Shown here: in pieces, positions 61,011 to 64,000 of the stretch
How the letters are laid out: each line of letters begins with the position of its first letter
Numbering within the stretch: the first letter of the stretch is position 1
Source: Theocolax elegans
Lineage: Eukaryota; Arthropoda; Insecta; Hymenoptera; Cerocephalidae
Assembly: GCA_026168455.1 (NCBI GenBank)
Contig: CM047427.1
Location: forward strand, 66,096,162 to 66,160,161
Length of the DNA: 64,000 nucleotides
Direction: 5' to 3'
Notes under the pieces: generated by a model
The model's input: only the letters and a program-made list of their open reading frames with translations
The model's database searches: none
What the model was told of the DNA's origin: nothing
Translations under genes and position numbers: made by a program

Positions 61011-63108
61011 TACCGGCCGGCTTCTATACACCACTCGTTCACCGACAGCCGCAAGAGTGAACGAGTGAGAGAGAAAGAGATCTTTAATAGGTGCTGGCGC
61101 ACGTGCGCCTCGATCCTGCCGATATTTATGCGCCGAACATTTTCCTAACGCACCCGATGTATCTTCCCAGCCTCTAATTATACCGACAGCCCGCTTGATA
61201 AATAGTATCACTCACATTTTCTCTTACTCCGCAGTCTCCGTTCCTACGCCTTGATCTTCTATATACCGCGCGTCTTACCATTATTACTCATATTTATTTT
61301 ATCTATATATATACGTGTGTACGCACCTTCTTTTCAATCTGTACCCACAATTCCTTTTTTCCTTTCCCTATTAATACATCACTCCAGTTTCAGTGTGCCT
61401 CTACCGTTTATCATTTGCCATCTTACTCAATACTTCCAGCTTACGCTTATAGTTACTTATACATTTTTAACGAATATTTTACGCGAGTTTTTAGTACAGT
61501 CATCAGTAGAACAGTACAAATGATCTATTGTAATACTCTCCTATCTATATACATTGTTTTCTTATTCTTCTGTACATTTTTACCATTTTTCCCCGTCTTT
61601 TATATTCTTCCTTAAATTAATAATTTTCTATCGCGTATAATGAATTTCTAAATATGGTTGCAAATTATTTTAAAGACATCGTTGAGCGATACCCATCAAA
61701 ATTTAATGTGACATTAAATCTCGTGAGCTTGAAACACGTCGTTACTCGTAAAGCTTCAAAAAAAGTCATCGTTATTGTTTATACGTAATCGAATTTCATA
61801 TAAAAAAATATATGGTACGACGCTGCACTTCCTTTTCGAAATATTACGCAATCTCTATACTTCCTTTACATTGTATAATTGTCTCTTCCTTAGAATATCT
61901 TACATTGTTTAAATTATTTTCTACATGTATACGATTTAATTTACGAAAAGAAACAGTAGAAATAAAATGAATATAATCGCATTCACAATAATAATATTAT
62001 TAACGTCGAATTAATCGATCGAGATACCCAAATGTAGAGGTTATTGTGTAATTATATTATATAAACGTTCAATCGCGTATGCGTCCAGGTTCAAGATAAA
62101 AATATCATCGAGATACCGGATCAGAGGTTTCAATTATCGGCACACTTCCTTGTCAATCTCGGAGAAGAAGAACATGAATAGGAAGCATCGTTATCCTTCT
62201 TGGTATGGCATCACACGTCGACTCGCGCCTCTCGCACCCGCACCCAGTAACAAAGTTTCACCGTATATCTATAGCAATAAAGAACGGGTTGCAGAGAGGC
62301 GCACGGCTGGCGCCGATCTAAGCGCGCGTCGTCCCCGTACGTGGATAATGTGTATACATATATATGTATATACACACATATTTATATATAAAGAGTAGGA
62401 GAGAGGGGCAGGGTTGAGGGAGGGTGAGGGGAGGGAGGAGGAGGAACCCGCCTCTAATCGTGGAGATGCATATCTCGCGGTTGGGCGCGCATAGCGGCGA
62501 GTCGGCAGAAGCCAAGCCGATACTGCTTACTGGCATCATGAGGGCTCTCGACGTTAGTTGGCCCTTGGGTAAAAATGCATCGCCGGTGCGCCTCCGCTGC
62601 TGTTGCTACTACTCTCTTCTCTCTGTCGAGGTCGTGAGTCACGTTGTTCGCAACCAATCCCTCTTCACCAAGTCCCTGGCTTACACGTGTTTGCCTTCAT
62701 ATAGCGGTCCGCGTCCTCCGCGCGTCGTCTCCGCTTCTCGCTCCTCGCTCCTCGCTCCTTTCCTTTTTCATTCCTCCTCTCTCGCTCCTTTTATTGTCTT
62801 TCTCCTTTTCCCACTGTCTCTCTGTGCGACTCTCTTCTCGAGTGGACGGAAGTGTCCTGGGCTCCTGGTGACACGTTGATCGGCTGATAACCCTCCACTG
62901 CTTTGCTTTATGCACTACTGATAACGCTTAATAAGGATCGGCCTTCTTTAGCGTTATAGCGTACGTACGTGTTGCGCCCGTCTGCTCACCCGCCCGCTCA
63001 CTCGCCTGGTTACTTTCATTGTCATATAGAGTTGCATATTGTCTCTGTCCGCACGAGACATTATCCTTACCGTTTCCCGTTCGAAAATTTACGGGCATTT
63101 CGAATCAT
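31988..63108 (-). CDS. ZP-domain transmembrane protein (miniature/dusky/dusky-like type)
   Basis: ZP-domain proteins of this kind are secreted to the apical epidermal surface, polymerise there and shape cuticle and cell projections. The coding exons in transcript order are 63071-63108, 56057-56102, 55254-55421, 42626-42872, 36911-36994, 35387-35520, 34742-34878, 34171-34325, 33577-33821, 33025-33214 and 31988-32184. They total 1,641 nt or 546 residues, all in phase with GT-AG introns. A signal peptide (core FFVVWMLAAL, residues 14-23) is followed by an acidic stretch (~29-84), a Gly/Leu-rich stretch (~85-150) and the ZP domain (~168-424). The ZP domain runs from AECQDDYMKIRIGFNG through VTCEYGYDFWKTVTFPF and VVNDCYAHNGGNKRIQLIDQ to MCHGRCPSQPCHW. 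A basic site (SVAKRS) may be the proteolytic cleavage site, and a transmembrane helix (~496-520) and short basic tail follow. The family assignment is by ZP-domain resemblance; which paralogue it is remains open, so no symbol is given. Confidence 0.88.
32185..33024 (-). other. ZP gene intron 10
   Basis: This is 840 bp of AT-rich intron before the membrane-anchor exon. I see nothing notable. Confidence 0.7.
33215..33576 (-). other. ZP gene intron 9
   Basis: This 362-bp intron holds a short CA run at about 33493-33512. No coding signal was seen. Confidence 0.7.
33577..36994 (-). CDS. ZP gene exons 5-9, the ZP domain
   Basis: Five exons (36911-36994, 35387-35520, 34742-34878, 34171-34325 and 33577-33821) encode most of the ZP domain. 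ZP-N includes IEAECQDDYMKIRIGF, DPDCMYVNGTGRDYYEF and LNRCGTLGENTHH. The linker and ZP-C include VTCEYGYDFWKTVTF, FTLQPPECYMEIRYGYG, VNDCYAHNGGNKRIQL and LYIECDVRMCHGRCP. Regularly spaced cysteines and the late R-x-C-H-G-R-C-P motif are standard for arthropod ZP proteins. Confidence 0.93.
33822..34170 (-). other. ZP gene intron 8
   Basis: This is 349 bp of AT-rich intron. I see nothing in it. Confidence 0.7.
34326..34741 (-). other. ZP gene intron 7
   Basis: This is 416 bp of AT-rich intron. I see nothing in it. Confidence 0.7.
34879..35386 (-). other. ZP gene intron 6
   Basis: This is 508 bp of AT-rich intron. I see nothing in it. Confidence 0.7.
35521..36910 (-). other. ZP gene intron 5
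   Basis: This 1.39 kb intron has a less AT-rich, CpG-containing part at 36230-36700. The small plus-strand open frame at 36223-36417 shows no family resemblance and I do not call it a gene. Confidence 0.65.
39252..39308. repeat. Interrupted CA microsatellite
   Basis: CA repeats broken by GCACACGCAC and ATAT units, inside ZP intron 4. Confidence 0.85.
39805..39842. repeat. CA microsatellite
   Basis: About 19 uninterrupted CA units in ZP intron 4. They produce a Thr-His open frame that is not a gene. Confidence 0.92.
39971..39999. repeat. CT microsatellite
   Basis: About 14 CT units followed by ATCTCTAT in ZP intron 4. Confidence 0.9.
40441..40638. repeat. Imperfect tandem duplication, two units of about 100 bp
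   Basis: Unit one (40441-40535) and unit two (40540-40638) share a TTATNATTTTTATA start, TAACNAGNTGTA, ATACT(A/G)CT, a CACGAAAA/TACGAAAA block and a GGAGTA(G/A)TTTTAATATTT end, in the same order and spacing. This is an old local duplication within an intron. Confidence 0.7.
41091..41108. repeat. GA microsatellite
   Basis: Nine GA units following a TA run, in ZP intron 4. Confidence 0.85.
42626..42872 (-). CDS. ZP gene exon 4, Gly/Leu-rich segment before the ZP domain
   Basis: This exon encodes VVYVGEGGGAPYVPVP, then a Leu/Gln repeat (LQALQTLQGLQGL) and a Gly-rich run, then RRHPESWDREHRRYRPN. It lies between a 12.4 kb and a 5.6 kb intron. It enters at phase 0 and leaves one base (C) that joins AT of the next exon to give His before IEAECQ. 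Confidence 0.85.
44222..44265. repeat. CAG/CGG trinucleotide tract
   Basis: Seven CAG units are followed by CGG, CTG and further CAG/CGG units. On the plus strand they give a poly-Gln/Arg open frame starting at 44150, without splice or family support. The tract lies within ZP intron 3. Confidence 0.85.
44643..44683. repeat. CT microsatellite
   Basis: About 20 CT units in ZP intron 3. A second, shorter CT run lies at 44757-44777. Confidence 0.9.
44993..45036. repeat. TA microsatellite
   Basis: About 20 TA units in ZP intron 3, flanked by CpG-containing unique sequence. Confidence 0.9.
46080..46143. repeat. Long CA microsatellite
   Basis: About 31 uninterrupted AC units, the longest perfect repeat in the window, in ZP intron 3. 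It is likely to vary in length between individuals. Confidence 0.95.
47676..48054. repeat. Inverted 16-bp pair 350 bp apart
   Basis: CGATGAAACGCTTTTT (47676-47691) and its exact reverse complement (48039-48054) bracket 347 bp of AT-rich DNA in ZP intron 3. Partial pairing continues outside, with ATACCT blocks on both sides. It may be a decayed element. Confidence 0.5.
50584..50612. repeat. GGA trinucleotide tract
   Basis: Nine GGA/GAG units in a purine-rich context in ZP intron 3. Confidence 0.88.
51067..51096. repeat. CA microsatellite
   Basis: About 14 CA units with one CACG interruption, in ZP intron 3. Confidence 0.88.
51664..51803. repeat. 140-bp element with inverted CCCTAGTAGAA ends
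   Basis: The left end CCCTAGTAGAATTTTGAGCA (51664-51683, then T) is matched by the reverse complement of 51784-51803 with one gap and one mismatch. The interior is AT-rich and non-coding, and also contains ATGATC repeats. The form is typical of a very short MITE or solo fold-back. Confidence 0.6.
52903..52925. repeat. TA microsatellite
   Basis: About 11 TA units in ZP intron 3. Confidence 0.85.
55027..55058. repeat. GGGAAGC heptamer repeat
   Basis: Four to five consecutive GGGAAGC units run into GCGCGCGCG, in the last part of ZP intron 3, about 200 bp from exon 3. Confidence 0.85.
55254..55421 (-). CDS. ZP gene exon 3, acidic extracellular segment
   Basis: The exon encodes 56 residues beginning VANAENADLESTAEESS and ending HEASDHEA. 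They are rich in Glu, Asp, Ser and Thr (including TGSGSGPDEEDGN), which suggests a disordered, possibly glycosylated spacer. The acceptor is CTACACAG and the donor GTAAGT, phase 0 at both ends. Confidence 0.85.
55422..56056 (-). other. ZP gene intron 2
   Basis: This 635-bp AT-rich intron includes a T-run near 55866-55880. I see nothing else in it. Confidence 0.7.
56057..56102 (-). CDS. ZP gene exon 2, signal-peptide core
   Basis: This 46-nt exon sits between a TTTCAG acceptor and a GTGAGT donor. In the only frame that joins the next exon it encodes FFVVWMLAALSTRSR, a hydrophobic helix followed by polar residues typical of a signal-peptide cleavage region. It leaves phase 0 into VANAENADLEST. 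Confidence 0.8.
56764..56781. repeat. CAG trinucleotide tract
   Basis: Six CAG units in ZP intron 1. They give an Ala or Leu run in minus-strand open frames that is not part of a gene. Confidence 0.85.
60977..61007. repeat. GA microsatellite
   Basis: About 15 GA units in ZP intron 1. A shorter run follows a GC run at 60609-60640. Confidence 0.9.
63071..63108 (-). CDS. Predicted first coding exon of the ZP gene
   Basis: Minus-strand ATG at 63108-63106 (context GACAATGA, A at -3) opens MIRNARKFSNGK plus two bases, then a strong donor GTAAGG. The two leftover bases CG join with the A of the next exon to give Arg, so the protein runs GKR-FFVVWMLAAL. A basic n-region followed by a hydrophobic core is a classic signal peptide. 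Only this exon I found both starts with ATG and leaves the required two-base phase with a good donor. It lies 7 kb from its neighbour, so support is structural only. Confidence 0.68.
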
Positions 63109-64000
63109 TGTCAACGTCGCGCGACGGCTAAATTGGATCGAGTAAATCACTTTTTAATGGTACGGCCTCTTAACTGTTAAAACCGCCTGTACCTATACGC
63201 ACACGCATATACACCTCTCTATACAGACACACGTCGCATACACACTCCGCCGTCCTCATCCAAGCTCGATACTTCCTTAATTGAATAATATGGCAATATC
63301 GATATGCGGCAATGTGGCATCGCGGCAATGCGGCTGTGCGGCTGTACGGCTGTGCGGCTGTGCGGTGAAATAATAAAATTAGATTACAATTGGGTATTAC
63401 TTTTAACCAAAGGCATCAATTTGAATTAATTAAGGAAGCTGCGAGCGCGGAATACGCGTGACCTACAATACAGAGGGTTCTCTGTACAGTTACAGATAAA
63501 TAATTGAAACTTTAAATTTTACGTTCTATTTTTATTTTATTTTATGGCTACCTGTACCATCTCCTCTACAATTTTCCGCATACTCGATCGATTTATACTT
63601 AAACAATCCCGAATGTTTTGAATTTTAAATTAACTATTTTCATGGTTCATATTGAAATTCGCTTTGAGCTACATCGTGACACAGTTTTTCGATCATCAAT
63701 ACAGTCATGGGAATACCGCTGTAACCTGTTTCACGTTAAATTGGTTCTACCTACGTAATAAATCATCGTTTTATAAATACCTACCAATTTTAGAAATTAT
63801 TCTGCAAATAATATTTATATATACTTACGGCAGTTGCGCCTCTATATACACACATTATCATCGTCCTCACCCACGACTTTTGACATTTTCCACGCATGTC
63901 TTTTACGATCAGACTAATAATTGCTGCGAATTTATTTATGAAAATTACTTTTTACAACTATCTCTATATAATTATTTGATTATTTAATTATTTTTATTAG
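63109..64000 (-). promoter_or_regulatory. Sequence upstream of the ZP gene start
   Basis: The gene's 5' UTR and promoter, or a further upstream intron, should lie here. I could not place a transcription start. A short GC-rich minisatellite is present at 63306-63367, and the remainder is AT-rich. The plus-strand open frame at 63652-63987 shows no recognisable protein. Confidence 0.4.
63306..63367. repeat. GCGGCTGT minisatellite
   Basis: Eight-base units (GCGGCTGT and variants GCGGCAAT, ACGGCTGT) are repeated about seven times just upstream of the predicted ZP start. They form a sharply GC-rich island in AT-rich DNA. Confidence 0.85.

Larger units (their letters stand above)
56103..63070 (-). 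other. ZP gene intron 1 (7.0 kb, predicted)
   Basis: The extent depends on the predicted first exon. It contains a CAG run at 56764-56781, a GA run at 60977-61007, a GC/GA patch at 60609-60640, CpG-rich patches at 56880-57360, 60360-61170 and 62200-62900, and AT-rich stretches between. No supported gene lies inside. Confidence 0.5.

Noticed and set aside
62527..62540. Minus-strand ATGATGCCA followed by GTAAGC as a first ZP exon
   Set aside because: The cut leaves phase 0, but exon 2 needs two bases, so it cannot join in frame.
62690..62700. Alternative first ZP exon encoding MKANT on the minus strand
   Set aside because: The phase-2 cut would need a weak GTGTAA donor, while the better GTAAGC two bases later gives the wrong phase. 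The 63071-63108 exon fits better.

Overview
The window is insect nuclear DNA, most likely from a hymenopteran such as a bee or ant. That assignment is an inference. It rests on very AT-rich introns and intergenic DNA, small GT-AG introns, many dinucleotide microsatellites, CpG-rich islands inside long introns, and insect-type versions of four conserved proteins. I see no bacterial, phage or CRISPR feature and no intact transposase.

Layout. (1) Positions 1-13683, plus strand: the C-terminal three quarters of the cytoplasmic dynein-1 heavy chain (Dhc64C orthologue) in 16 exons, with about 1,200 N-terminal residues lying left of the window. (2) 14776-19659, minus strand: a complete IWS1 (Spn1) transcription elongation factor in 7 coding exons. 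It has a very long RS-dipeptide region and is convergent with dynein. (3) 22138-28125, plus strand: a complete synaptojanin in 7 exons, head-to-head with IWS1 across a 2.5 kb gap that holds a fold-back repeat. (4) 31988-63108, minus strand: one ZP-domain transmembrane protein of the miniature/dusky/dusky-like type in 11 small coding exons spread over 31 kb, convergent with synaptojanin. I rebuilt every exon junction from splice sites, reading phase and protein-family continuity. All three complete genes sum to a multiple of three (2439, 3384 and 1641 nt including stop).

The right half (37-63 kb) is almost entirely intron of the ZP gene. It is full of CA, CT, GA, TA, CAG and GGA tracts, short minisatellites and several CpG-rich patches. 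Many short open frames there are low-complexity by-products, and I do not call them genes.

The genes do not form a pathway. Dynein is the minus-end microtubule motor, IWS1 works with Spt6 on elongating RNA polymerase II, synaptojanin removes phosphates from phosphoinositides during synaptic vesicle uncoating, and the ZP protein shapes apical extracellular matrix and cuticle. I found no convincing new biological system. The best leads are a 30-nt in-frame candidate microexon in dynein, the SR-protein-like expansion in IWS1, a donor-like sequence at the start of the last IWS1 exon, a distant 38-nt first coding exon for the ZP gene, and four non-autonomous inverted-repeat elements or remnants.
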